From Myxococcales bacterium (GTDB lineage Bacteria > Myxococcota_A > Bradymonadia > UBA4248), in assembly GCA_004554395.1 (NCBI GenBank), contig SFMP01000076.1, forward strand, positions 1 to 13,025: a DNA stretch of 13,025 nt, written 5' to 3'. Positions within the stretch are counted from its first letter, which is position 1. Each line of letters starts with the position of its first letter. A program made the position numbers and the translations under genes. The notes beneath the pieces were generated by a model, which worked only from the letters and a program-made list of their open reading frames with translations, ran no database searches and had not been told where the DNA came from. Positions 1 through 7,302 of the stretch are shown here, one piece after another.

Positions 1-1
1 A

Positions 2-337
2 ATTGCCAAGTATTTCGCGATTAAGGTCGACACGACCGGATACGAAAACATCAAGATCTTCTTCAATGCCATGAGTTCGGGGACAGACGAAAAGCCCGTT
101 GCCGTTGCTCACAAGACCGCCGATTCGTGCTCGAAATTGGGCGAGTTCAATACACCCATGAAAGAAACGGGTTTTGTCGCATCGCCGATGTTCGTTGCGC
201 CAAATGCGAACAATCAAAAAGACGTCGAATTCGGCATTTATACGTGGAACACTGGTGGCATTTACGACGCCAACCAGACGTTGCGCATCGACGATATCTA
301 TATCACCGGTACGCCGATTGCCACGCCTGCCCAATAG
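2..337 (+). CDS. C-terminal part of a secreted beta-sandwich protein (5' end outside window)
   Basis: The reading frame is open from the first complete codon of the window to a TAG stop, so this is the last 111 residues of a longer protein whose start is not visible. The fragment reads as alternating beta strands and ends with the pattern LRIDDIYITGT. That pattern, together with a segment like TGYENIKIFFNAMSSGT, is typical of jelly-roll or sandwich domains at the C-terminus of extracellular nucleases and lamin-tail-type surface proteins. No catalytic motif is visible in this part. It is probably secreted or surface-exposed, but the sequence here cannot say what it binds. A 12-bp perfect hairpin follows the stop by about 20 bp. 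The family assignment is by sequence feel only and the function is unknown. Confidence 0.7.
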   Translation: MAKYFAIKVDTTGYENIKIFFNAMSSGTDEKPVAVAHKTADSCSKLGEFNTPMKETGFVASPMFVAPNANNQKDVEFGIYTWNTGGIYDANQTLRIDDIYITGTPIATPAQ

Positions 338-356
338 AGGCGATTATCGATAACGC

Positions 357-384
357 GTGCCCGCTTTGTTTCCAAAGCGGGCAC
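357..384 (+). terminator. 12-bp perfect hairpin after the first gene, possible transcript end
   Basis: Arms at 357-368 and 373-384 are perfectly complementary (gtgcccgctttg / caaagcgggcac) around a 4-base loop. It begins 20 bp after the stop of the first gene and lies before the next start at 455. There is no T-tract on either side, so it may be a Rho-dependent or processing-type 3' end rather than a classical intrinsic terminator. Confidence 0.5.
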
Positions 385-454
385 ACATGTGCGCGATATT
401 GCCTCGACGTGTGCTTGATGATGTCGTGCATAAAATTCCAAAAATAAGAGATAT

Positions 455-1207
455 ATGAGATTTAATAAGTCGTTTTTACTAGTTCTTTGCATATTATTCG
501 CGTTTAGCGCAGTGGCTTGCCAAAAGTCCAACTCGGCCAAAGAACAGAGTGCCGAGCAAGCCGAACGATCAGCTCAAGATGCGGAAAAAATGCAAGCCGA
601 AGCCAAAGCCTACAACGATGCCATCAAATCCGAAGGCGAGTTGTCGCCCGAAAGGGCCAAAGAGTTGCAGGAGCGGCTCAAGCGCGAACACCGCATGATT
701 CCGCAGCGGCCGGTTATCAAGATGTCGGTCGAATCGTCGAATGAACGGATATCGGCCACCGATATCGAGCGTTCTTATCTCTATCGCGAGGGGGCAACGA
801 AGCGTTGTTATCTCATCGCTCTAGCCGTCGATCCCGAAGCCAAAGGTGAGTTATCGCTCGAGCTGGCTCGAACAGAAAACGATAACGAAACAGTCGTCCG
901 AGGGTATGAAACGACGGGCAAACTCGACGACGAAGAGTTTAAATCGTGTATCGTCGCCATGGCAAAGCGCTGGCCACTCCCGACGGGGGCAGAACTCAAA
1001 GTCAAATTCGATCTCGATGCACTTCCTGCACCGACGGTCGAAGAATTGCGCCGTGAAAACGCCAAATACGAACACCGAATTCATAAAGGCCATGACCACG
1101 ACCACGATCACGGCGATGGTCCGTCGTTCCCGCGCATTCCCCAAGAACTGCTCGACGATCCCGATGTACAAGACGGCGCAGCCCCCGATGCGGCGCAAGC
1201 TCAATAG
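455..1207 (+). CDS. Lipoprotein with AgmX/PglI-like two-cysteine domain and His-rich tail
   Basis: This 250-residue protein starts with a lipoprotein signal peptide: charged MRFNK, a hydrophobic stretch, and a lipobox ending in VAC with Cys22. Residues 24-80 are charged and Ala/Glu/Lys-rich and should form a helix or coiled coil. Residues about 105-190 contain RCY at 117-119, Cys165 and a following RWPLP. This layout resembles the AgmX/PglI C-terminal domain known from myxobacterial gliding-motility and related envelope proteins; in that family the two cysteines are conserved. Residues 207-219 are His-rich (HRIHKGHDHDHDH), which could bind a divalent metal. The tail is acidic and Pro/Ala-rich. 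The Shine-Dalgarno match is weak (taagag, 4 bases before ATG). The next gene starts 49 bp downstream, so the two may be co-transcribed. The domain call is from motif spacing; the cellular role is unknown. Confidence 0.8.
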   Translation: MRFNKSFLLVLCILFAFSAVACQKSNSAKEQSAEQAERSAQDAEKMQAEAKAYNDAIKSEGELSPERAKELQERLKREHRMIPQRPVIKMSVESSNERISATDIERSYLYREGATKRCYLIALAVDPEAKGELSLELARTENDNETVVRGYETTGKLDDEEFKSCIVAMAKRWPLPTGAELKVKFDLDALPAPTVEELRRENAKYEHRIHKGHDHDHDHGDGPSFPRIPQELLDDPDVQDGAAPDAAQAQ

Positions 1208-1256
1208 AACTCGGTCGCGCCCAAAACTCTATCATCCATGCTCTCCATACTCGCTT

Positions 1257-1862
1257 ATGACTTCGAATTTTAATCGACTGATCGTCGTTTTTGCCTTATT
1301 TGCTTCGTTTTTTGCGCTATCGATGGCGTTGCCTTCGCAGAGCTATGCCCAAGATTCGATACCGCCCGAGATCGGGAGGCAAAAGCGGTCAGATCCGGCG
1401 TCTGCGCCATTGCGCATGACTGCCGAAGTCGGTTTGGGCACGTTATTCGGAACGATTGCCGGTTCTATACCGCTCATGTCGGGGATGGGGATACAGATTC
1501 ACGACCTCGTCAAATATCGCGATCCGAATCGTCGACCATTCATCGTCGAAGGCACGCTCATCGCGACGGCGATCGTGTATCCGGCTGGTGTCGCCGCTGG
1601 CGCCATCTTGGGCGGATACCTCACCGATTCGAAATCGCATTATTGGGAACCGTTTGTCGGTGCTTATGCCGGTGCGCTCATTGCCGATTTGACCGCTTAT
1701 TTTCTTCAGAAAGATTATCCCGTCTTTTCGGCGCTTCTCGTCATCATCTTGCCCATCATTACGACGACGATTGCCATCGAAACATCGCACGAAAGGCGCA
1801 AATCTGCTGATAAATCGAGCAATCGAGCATATATGCCGCTCAGTTTGCAGTTCACGTTTTAA
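1257..1862 (+). CDS. Small membrane protein with signal peptide, hypothetical
   Basis: This is a 201-residue protein. The frame is open further upstream, to 846 and beyond, but that part overlaps the lipoprotein gene. The ATG at 1257 gives a clear signal peptide (NFNRLIVVFALFASFFALSMA, likely cleaved after SYA at residue 31), so I chose it. No convincing Shine-Dalgarno precedes it. The mature part has Gly/Ala-rich hydrophobic segments near residues 57-75, 98-121, 132-148 and 156-174, a composition seen in many uncharacterised myxobacterial membrane proteins. It ends PLSLQFTF, with alternating hydrophobics and a terminal Phe like an outer-membrane beta-signal; this conflicts with a purely helical reading. 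Its last roughly 16 codons and stop belong to a sequence repeated twice more downstream. I do not recognise a function. Confidence 0.7.
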   Translation: MTSNFNRLIVVFALFASFFALSMALPSQSYAQDSIPPEIGRQKRSDPASAPLRMTAEVGLGTLFGTIAGSIPLMSGMGIQIHDLVKYRDPNRRPFIVEGTLIATAIVYPAGVAAGAILGGYLTDSKSHYWEPFVGAYAGALIADLTAYFLQKDYPVFSALLVIILPIITTTIAIETSHERRKSADKSSNRAYMPLSLQFTF

Positions 1863-2101
1863 CATTGAAAAAGGCGCGATTGCCCCAAAGTCAAGCAATA
1901 GCGCATATATCCCAACAATCGAGCGATTGCGCATATATATATATCGTTCAATTTGAAATACGCTTTCTAACATTGAAAAAGCGCGATCGCCCAATAATCG
2001 AGCGATTGCGAATATATATATGTATATATATCGTTCAATTTGCGGTTCGCTTTCTAACATTGAAAAAAGGCGCGATTGCCCAATAATCGAGCGATTGCGC
2101 C
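1812..2101. repeat. Imperfect tandem repeat including the duplicated 3' end of the upstream gene
   Basis: The block aacattgaaaaa plus a following gcgcgat-gccc segment occurs at 1861, 1969 and 2056, with spacings of 108 and 87 bp. The bases before each block also match and include the last codons and stop of the membrane-protein gene. In the same frame the three copies read PLSLQFTF-stop (1836-1862), SFNLKYAF-stop (1944-1970) and SFNLRFAF-stop (2031-2057). Copies differ mostly by conservative codon changes and by short (TA)n expansions. Each unit also holds aatcgagcgattgcg-type sequence that can fold. The region lies between two convergent genes and holds no other gene that I can support. Confidence 0.8.
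2063..2101 (-). terminator. Likely rho-independent terminator of the amidase-like gene
   Basis: Read on the minus strand, complementary outer arms ggcgc and gcgcc (2097-2101 and 2069-2073 on +) enclose two small internal hairpins, and six T follow directly (2063-2068 on +). It begins 24 bases past the TGA stop of the minus-strand gene. The element is the last copy of the tandem repeat, so the repeat seems to have been used as a terminator. The outer stem is only 5 bp, which limits confidence. Confidence 0.5.
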
Positions 2102-2124
2102 AATCGATCATCGATGATTCGAAC

Positions 2125-4413
2125 TCATAGCAGTCGCCTACGGCGATAGCCCCAAGCGGCTGCGGCGCCGCCGCATAGCAACAACCACCAAGCGCCTTGG
2201 GCGTGGCGGCTGCGCGGCGTCGATTGGCAAGAGTCGCCATAGACCATGACATCGACAGTCGCATTGCCTTTGGTCACGTCTTCTTCGGCCGGGAGGTCGA
2301 CATCGGGAATGATCGGTTCGAGCACGACGACGCATGGAGAATCGACAATGCAATCTGCTTCGCCAGGGCGATATTGCTCGGGCGATTTTGGAACGGCCTT
2401 GACGGTGTGAACGCCGCCCACAGGCGTCCGGAAACGCCATTCCTCACTACCGTCGTAGTCTTGGCTACCTAAATTGTCGACGGAGACCGTGGCATTGACG
2501 ATGACATCTTCATTTAAGCTCGATTTGACCGTACCTTGGAGGTAATGCGATTTAAATACTTTCTTCTCGACTTCGAAGATGTATTCGATTGATCCACCTT
2601 TTGGCGCTTCTATATCGACCTCTTGCTCTTCGAAAGCGCCTTCGGTCAAGCTAGTGGCTATAGCTTTGTATTTTCCTCTGAGCCCACCAAAGCACGCGGA
2701 TCTTTTCACCGATTCATCTTTGCCAACTTCGGTTCCGGTGCCTTTGTTGATGTCGAATAACGTCACCACAGAAGGCATGAGTTCTTCGTCGGCATTGACT
2801 TTGAAGCAAATCTTGCCCCCAACTCTTTGGAGCTCGATATCGCATCCGGTCGTGTGTTGTGCTTCTTCGACCGAGCAAGTCACACTTGCGCCAGATTCGT
2901 AGCCATCCAAGCTCGCCGTGAGCGTGTAATCCCCTGGCGCCACGCCATCGGTTTTAAATATCCCCGTGTTCTCGTCGCATTTCTGCGAGAGCGTTTGCGG
3001 GCCATTTCCTGAGACGATAGCGGCGAGTTTTTGTCCCGTTGTAGCGTCTGTCACCGTGCCCTCGAGAGTTCCGGGTTTAATGTCTCGTTTGGGCAAGTCG
3101 ATCGAACAATCGGTGGTGTTGCCTGGTGTCACCTGACAATTGACCGTCGCGCCCGTACACGTTGGCGTCGCGCCCGACACCTCTGCTGTCACGGTATAGA
3201 CGCCCGCAGTCAATTCTGCTGAAGTCCAAGTTCCCCCAGTGTAACCGATATCCGCTTGTCCTTTAATCTTAATCGTCGCCGCGAAATCATTGCCTTCGCA
3301 TTTCACTCGCCCTTGGAGTTTGCCGGGTTTGGGTTTCAACGAAATCGTATCGCACTGTTGTACATTGCCATTGATAATGTTGCACTTCGTCGATCCCGAA
3401 TAATACTGATCATGCGTTGCGACAATCGTGTAAGATCCGGGCTTCGAAACGATTCTCCATTTCACTCCATCGAATGAAATATCGGTTTGTGGCGTCACAC
3501 TCAACGACACGTGACCGCTGGGAGGTTGCCCCGTCGTCTCACTGATGACGTTGCCCCATATCGTTCCCGTCGAAGGCTCTATGGAAATCTCACATATTGA
3601 CGTCTTATCGGCGACGACTGTACAACGTCCTTCGCCGTGTTCATAGCCCTGAGCACTCACCGAAACGATGTATGATCCTACGGCGAGTTTGAACAACGCC
3701 GTACCGCCAGAATCCGTCTTTTTCGATTGTTGGCTCGACAAATGGACGAGCGAAACCGTCGCGCCAGGGATGCGCGTTCCATTCGACACGACTTCGACGT
3801 GCAGATCACCAGAATCGACGCAGCCTTGCGCATTTTTGCCATACGTCGTTGCAATCGCACGACAAAGTGCTTTGGCATAGCCCTCAGAATCCTTCATCGC
3901 AGGGACGTCTTTAGAGCAGCTCGTGATAAATCCCAAATACACCTTCATCGCAGCAGTATTTAGTGTGTTAAGCATCGAATAGTTCGACGCGCTTTGCGAT
4001 TGGCGTTTGGCCATCTTCATATTGCTTGCCGCCGAATCGATGATCGCATTGCCCAGCGTAGCCGCTTTGCCCTTGCCGTTATGATAAACTTCGATCCCAT
4101 TGGCCGCCGAAGATGTGTATGAGTTGGCGACGATCGACACGGTTGCCGTCGCGCCTTGGCATATCTCGATGCGCTGAGATTCCGCCATCGACGAACTACT
4201 CGTCCGAGTTTGTCGGACTTCGAATCCAGCCGTCTTGAGGTATTTTGTCAGATTATTGGCGATATTGAGCATGAGTGGCGCTTCGTTCGTATCGCATCCA
4301 CTCACGCCGCGTGGCCCACCGGGGTCGACACAGATGACTTGAGCCGTAGCATTCGATGCCGTAAACATCGCACCCAGAGCAATCGCCAGTCCCATTTGAA
4401 CACGCTGAGACAT
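2125..4413 (-). CDS. Secreted degenerate amidase_3-like protein with carboxypeptidase-regulatory-like repeats and MYXO-CTERM-like tail
   Basis: The chosen start gives 762 residues. An ATG 12 bases upstream is in frame, but GGAGG lies 5 bases before the inner ATG (MSQRV), so I chose the inner one. Residues 1-24 form a signal peptide ending ATA. Residues about 25-195 follow the N-acetylmuramoyl-L-alanine amidase (amidase_3) pattern: ICVDPG, a following Glu, TR, SIVANS, GIEVYHNG and VYLGFITS. In active enzymes these spots read DPGHGG, SxHxN and LVExGF, so both zinc histidines and the catalytic Glu appear replaced. It is therefore probably a binding or structural domain. About six carboxypeptidase-regulatory-like beta domains follow (about 203-281, 282-362, 363-442, 445-529, 530-616, 621-701), most with paired Cys near the end. 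Residues about 728-762 hold Cys, a Trp/Leu/Ala helix and RRRR, as in MYXO-CTERM anchoring tails. Expected location: outer membrane or cell surface. The ligand is unknown. Confidence 0.85.
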   Translation of the reverse strand: MSQRVQMGLAIALGAMFTASNATAQVICVDPGGPRGVSGCDTNEAPLMLNIANNLTKYLKTAGFEVRQTRTSSSSMAESQRIEICQGATATVSIVANSYTSSAANGIEVYHNGKGKAATLGNAIIDSAASNMKMAKRQSQSASNYSMLNTLNTAAMKVYLGFITSCSKDVPAMKDSEGYAKALCRAIATTYGKNAQGCVDSGDLHVEVVSNGTRIPGATVSLVHLSSQQSKKTDSGGTALFKLAVGSYIVSVSAQGYEHGEGRCTVVADKTSICEISIEPSTGTIWGNVISETTGQPPSGHVSLSVTPQTDISFDGVKWRIVSKPGSYTIVATHDQYYSGSTKCNIINGNVQQCDTISLKPKPGKLQGRVKCEGNDFAATIKIKGQADIGYTGGTWTSAELTAGVYTVTAEVSGATPTCTGATVNCQVTPGNTTDCSIDLPKRDIKPGTLEGTVTDATTGQKLAAIVSGNGPQTLSQKCDENTGIFKTDGVAPGDYTLTASLDGYESGASVTCSVEEAQHTTGCDIELQRVGGKICFKVNADEELMPSVVTLFDINKGTGTEVGKDESVKRSACFGGLRGKYKAIATSLTEGAFEEQEVDIEAPKGGSIEYIFEVEKKVFKSHYLQGTVKSSLNEDVIVNATVSVDNLGSQDYDGSEEWRFRTPVGGVHTVKAVPKSPEQYRPGEADCIVDSPCVVVLEPIIPDVDLPAEEDVTKGNATVDVMVYGDSCQSTPRSRHAQGAWWLLLCGGAAAAWGYRRRRLL

Positions 4414-4418
4414 CGAAA

Positions 4419-4423
4419 CCTCC
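4419..4423 (-). promoter_or_regulatory. Shine-Dalgarno deciding the start of the amidase-like gene
   Basis: GGAGG on the minus strand sits 5 bases before the ATG at 4413 and overlaps the alternative ATG at 4425. This favours initiation at 4413. Confidence 0.75.
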
Positions 4424-4469
4424 ATTACTTATCACCGTCGAATGACACGACGATTTATATCCACTCTAG

Positions 4470-4498
4470 ATTTTACCACATTTCGGGAATCGAGACAA
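4470..4498 (-). promoter_or_regulatory. Sigma-70-type promoter for the amidase-like gene
   Basis: On the minus strand TTGTCT (4493-4498) and TAAAAT (4470-4475) are separated by exactly 17 bases, giving 4/6 and 5/6 matches to the -35 and -10 consensus. It lies 57 bases before the start codon and just beyond the gpsA terminator, as expected for an independent transcription unit. Confidence 0.6.
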
Positions 4499-4518
4499 CG
4501 AACTGAGGTCGCGGCGCA

Positions 4519-4553
4519 TAAAAAGAAACAAATTGCGCCCAAAAACTTTGGGC
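4519..4553 (-). terminator. Rho-independent terminator of the lon-lipoprotein-gpsA operon
   Basis: A perfect 7-bp stem gcccaaa/tttgggc with a 3-base loop (4537-4553) is followed on the minus strand by a T-rich run (complement of 4519-4534, including ttgtttcttttt). It lies about 80 bases past the gpsA stop. A second foldable stretch (gccatgc ... gcatggc, about 4569-4602) lies between the stop and this terminator. Confidence 0.7.
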
Positions 4554-4634
4554 AAATCCGCCGCGGCGCCATGCCTAGCGCTGCGAGCGCGGGCGCATGG
4601 CGAGCCAGATGTGGTGGGCGATCGGTCTCGTGCC

Positions 4635-5678
4635 CTAATGTCGAATCGAAAATTCGAGTTCGTGTTTGAGTTCGCGGTCCATGAGTTCTCGCACGACGCG
4701 TTCTGGCGTCTTGCCCTCATAGAGACCTTGGTAGACGCGCGTCACGATTGGCATGTCGACGTCGTATTTTTGAGCCAATATGTATGCGCTACGCGCCGTT
4801 TTGACGCCCTCGGCGACGGTAATTCTGCCGTTCTGAATCGAATCGAAATCGCGCCCTTGGCCGAGTTCGACGCCGAGCGTTCGGTTGCGCGACAAGCTCC
4901 CATAACACGTGAGTGCCAAATCGCCCAAGCCGCTGAGTCCCGACATCGTGAGCGCTTCGCCGCCCAATTTCACGCATAATCGGGTCATTTCGGCCAAACC
5001 GCGCGTCACGATGGCGGCGACGGCATTGTCGCCGAGCCCGAGCCCGACGCAAGCCCCAGCCGCGATGGCAATGACGTTTTTGAGTGCGCCGCCCAATTCG
5101 ACGCCCAAGACGTCTTGTGTCGTATAGGCGCGGAAATCGCCATTGCTGATGAGGCGTTGCAAAGTCTGGCACAAATCGCGATCGTAGCCTGCCAAGCTGA
5201 CCGACGTTGCCAAGCCTCGAGCGACGTCGAATGCAAACGACGGCCCCGATAAAAAGCACGAACGCCCGTGAGCCCACGATCCAAACGTCGAATCGATCAG
5301 TTCCGACATCGTCATGAGCGTGTCGTTTTCGATCCCCTTTGTCGCACAAATCATCGGCGTATCTTTGGGCAAATAGGGCACGATGCCCGCTAAGACGTGT
5401 CGGGTGACGTGGCTAGGGGTGACGATGACCAAGAGGCTAAGCCCTTGGGCGAAGGCCTGCAAATCGGTCGTCGCTACGAGCCCTTTGGGCAGTGATACAT
5501 CGGGCAAAAATCGCGGATTTGTATGAGTCGTATTGATTGCCTCGGCGGTATCGGGTTCGTAGACCCAGATTCTGGCGTGCCCGTAGATCGCGCACAGGTG
5601 GCGGGCGAGCGCGGTGCCCCAGGCGCCGCCACCGAGGATGCCGATTTCGGAGGAAAGTTTCTGCGTCAAATCATCCAT
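4635..5678 (-). CDS. gpsA: NAD(P)+-dependent glycerol-3-phosphate dehydrogenase
   Basis: This 347-residue cytoplasmic enzyme reduces dihydroxyacetone phosphate to sn-glycerol-3-phosphate, the backbone for phospholipids. The Rossmann nucleotide-binding motif GGGAWGTALA is at residues 16-25, preceded by a beta strand. Family landmarks follow in order: NPRFLPD (54-60), ATKGIE (112-117), SGPSFA (144-149), the substrate-site segment GGALKNVIAIAAG with catalytic Lys200, GLGDLALTCYG (250-260) and the SRNR loop (263-266). Length matches the family norm (about 330-350). A GGGGA Shine-Dalgarno stands 6 bases before the ATG. It starts 22 bp after the upstream lipoprotein gene, so it should be translated from the lon operon transcript. 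No key residue is missing and I expect it to be functional. Confidence 0.97.
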   Translation of the reverse strand: MDDLTQKLSSEIGILGGGAWGTALARHLCAIYGHARIWVYEPDTAEAINTTHTNPRFLPDVSLPKGLVATTDLQAFAQGLSLLVIVTPSHVTRHVLAGIVPYLPKDTPMICATKGIENDTLMTMSELIDSTFGSWAHGRSCFLSGPSFAFDVARGLATSVSLAGYDRDLCQTLQRLISNGDFRAYTTQDVLGVELGGALKNVIAIAAGACVGLGLGDNAVAAIVTRGLAEMTRLCVKLGGEALTMSGLSGLGDLALTCYGSLSRNRTLGVELGQGRDFDSIQNGRITVAEGVKTARSAYILAQKYDVDMPIVTRVYQGLYEGKTPERVVRELMDRELKHELEFSIRH

Positions 5679-5700
5679 CTATCGTCCCCTATCGATGCGA

Positions 5701-7302
5701 TTACTTTGCATGGCCATCGGCATTTGCCTCGGGCTGTGCTTGATTGCCGACGACAGTTTCGGCATTTGCCGCCGCCTTTGCGGCATCTTCGCGAGCCTTG
5801 TTGAGTTTTTCGGCTTGCGCGGCTTCTTCGCGAGCTTTGAGTTCGGCGTTAGCGGCAGCCTTTTTGGCGGCTTCTTCGGCTTTCTTTGCCTCTTGTGCCT
5901 TTTTGTATTCGAGTTGTTTTTCGAGTACCGAACCGGCATAATAATTGAGTTCGCCCATCGTCGTAACTTGCATGCCCCAATCTTTGATGCTGTCGCGGCT
6001 CGTTCGCATCGACTTGAGCAATCCGACGTCGCTTTCTTCGCCCAAAGTGAGCAAGCAAGCCGCCGACAATATGCGCGTCACGGTTGCCCCTTTGGTGAGA
6101 AGCTGGCGGAAGACGTCGAGTGGCACTTGATTGTTGAAAGCGGTCGGCAAATAATTGCAATAGACGCGCATCGAGTTCCAAAGCGTCATCGTCGGTTGGG
6201 CGACGAGCGTCGGGTGATCGGCGGGCGTTTTCAATAATTCATAATTATTGGGGATCGATTGTATAAGCGCGGCAAATCCTTCGCGACCGCGATCGTTTGT
6301 CAATATTTCGAGGCAATCCCAACGAATATATCCCGTTCGGTCGTTTTGCAATAAATCGGTGCATAGCTTCGCACCGGCTTCTTTTTGCACATTTCGATAA
6401 TAATTTGCCAACAAGACGTCTTTATAATAATTTAACGTCTCGTTTTTATATTCCGGATCGGTCAGAATCTTTTGTGCCATGGGCATGAGCAATTCCGAAG
6501 GATTGCTCGAAAACGGCAAAACGTAGACGCGTTGCATATTCGGATAGCTCTTTTCGATTGCTTCCAAAAACATCGTAGCGACCATGTCGTTGCTACCGGG
6601 GAGTTTCAATGTTTCGAGCGTCGTGAGCGTCGATGCAATCGTCGTCATAATCTTATCGCTTGGGCGCGATATGATTTTATAATTTTCGCCTTTAGCTTTG
6701 AGTTCGTCTTCTTTAGCCTTTTCTTTGACGAGGGCTTCTTCGAACGCCGTAATCTTCTTTTGCAATGCGGCTTTGAATATGGGCAATGAGTCGGTGCCCA
6801 AGACTTCGAACAGTCGCGTTTGCTCGACGCGGCCCGCTTTCTCGAGCGGCAAGAAGAAGTTTTCGCTATCAAGCCAATTTCGTATAAAGCCCAATAATTC
6901 GGCTCGATTGGAATCGTCGAGTTCGAGTTTGAGCAAATAATACGAGGCGTCTTTGATCTTCGTCCCGTTCATGTCTTTGCCCTCTTCGGTCTCCATCATC
7001 GATTTATATCGTTCGATGACGCCGGCTACGATTCGATTCATCTCGTCGGTCTTGAGCGGATCGCCCAATGCATCGGGCAAATTCAAGCTGTTTTGGCGTT
7101 CGGTCAAGACGATAACGGCCTCGACTTTCGACTCCAAACTGAACCGTTTATTCTGTATAAACTCCTGCATCTTTTGCGGCGCTCGCTTGTCGAACTTCCA
7201 CTCCCTGACCTCTTCGGGAGACTTCGTACAAGCCGATATCGCCGCCGTTAGCACGATTAAGAATAATAGACATATATATTGAAATCGACGTTTATTTGTC
7301 AT
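5701..7302 (-). CDS. Large helical lipoprotein (HEAT-like) with C-terminal coiled coil, unknown function
   Basis: I chose the ATG at 7302 (MTNKRR) rather than in-frame upstream starts such as 7353. It places a lipoprotein signal right at the N-terminus (KRR, hydrophobic stretch, ISAC with Cys25), and a GGGG Shine-Dalgarno lies just upstream. The protein is 533 residues. The body (about 35-455) is predominantly helical, with repeated Leu/Ala-rich amphipathic stretches of the kind found in HEAT or TPR-like scaffolds, but I see no enzyme motif. Residues about 460-510 are a charged Ala/Glu/Lys coiled coil, followed by a short polar tail. The first 11 bases overlap the end of lon (ATG inside the lon 3' end), which suggests translational coupling. 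gpsA follows 22 bp later. Its placement suggests a periplasm-facing role expressed with Lon, but that is only inference. Confidence 0.85.
   Translation of the reverse strand: MTNKRRFQYICLLFLIVLTAAISACTKSPEEVREWKFDKRAPQKMQEFIQNKRFSLESKVEAVIVLTERQNSLNLPDALGDPLKTDEMNRIVAGVIERYKSMMETEEGKDMNGTKIKDASYYLLKLELDDSNRAELLGFIRNWLDSENFFLPLEKAGRVEQTRLFEVLGTDSLPIFKAALQKKITAFEEALVKEKAKEDELKAKGENYKIISRPSDKIMTTIASTLTTLETLKLPGSNDMVATMFLEAIEKSYPNMQRVYVLPFSSNPSELLMPMAQKILTDPEYKNETLNYYKDVLLANYYRNVQKEAGAKLCTDLLQNDRTGYIRWDCLEILTNDRGREGFAALIQSIPNNYELLKTPADHPTLVAQPTMTLWNSMRVYCNYLPTAFNNQVPLDVFRQLLTKGATVTRILSAACLLTLGEESDVGLLKSMRTSRDSIKDWGMQVTTMGELNYYAGSVLEKQLEYKKAQEAKKAEEAAKKAAANAELKAREEAAQAEKLNKAREDAAKAAANAETVVGNQAQPEANADGHAK

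Noticed and set aside
846..1256. Upstream extension of the 1257-1862 reading frame
   Set aside because: It overlaps the lipoprotein gene in another frame and would bury the clear signal peptide that begins at 1257.
2107..2118. 12-bp perfect palindrome atcatcgatgat near the stop of the amidase-like gene
   Set aside because: It is short, has no second copy in the window and no loop for a hairpin; the sequence is generally rich in cgat and tcga, so chance is reasonable.
1443..2264. A 273-codon open frame on the minus strand with repeated MLES...IERYIY motifs
   Set aside because: It is antisense to the membrane-protein gene and runs through the intergenic repeat and into the amidase-like gene in another frame. 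Its internal repeats just mirror the DNA repeat; there is no plausible start or domain.
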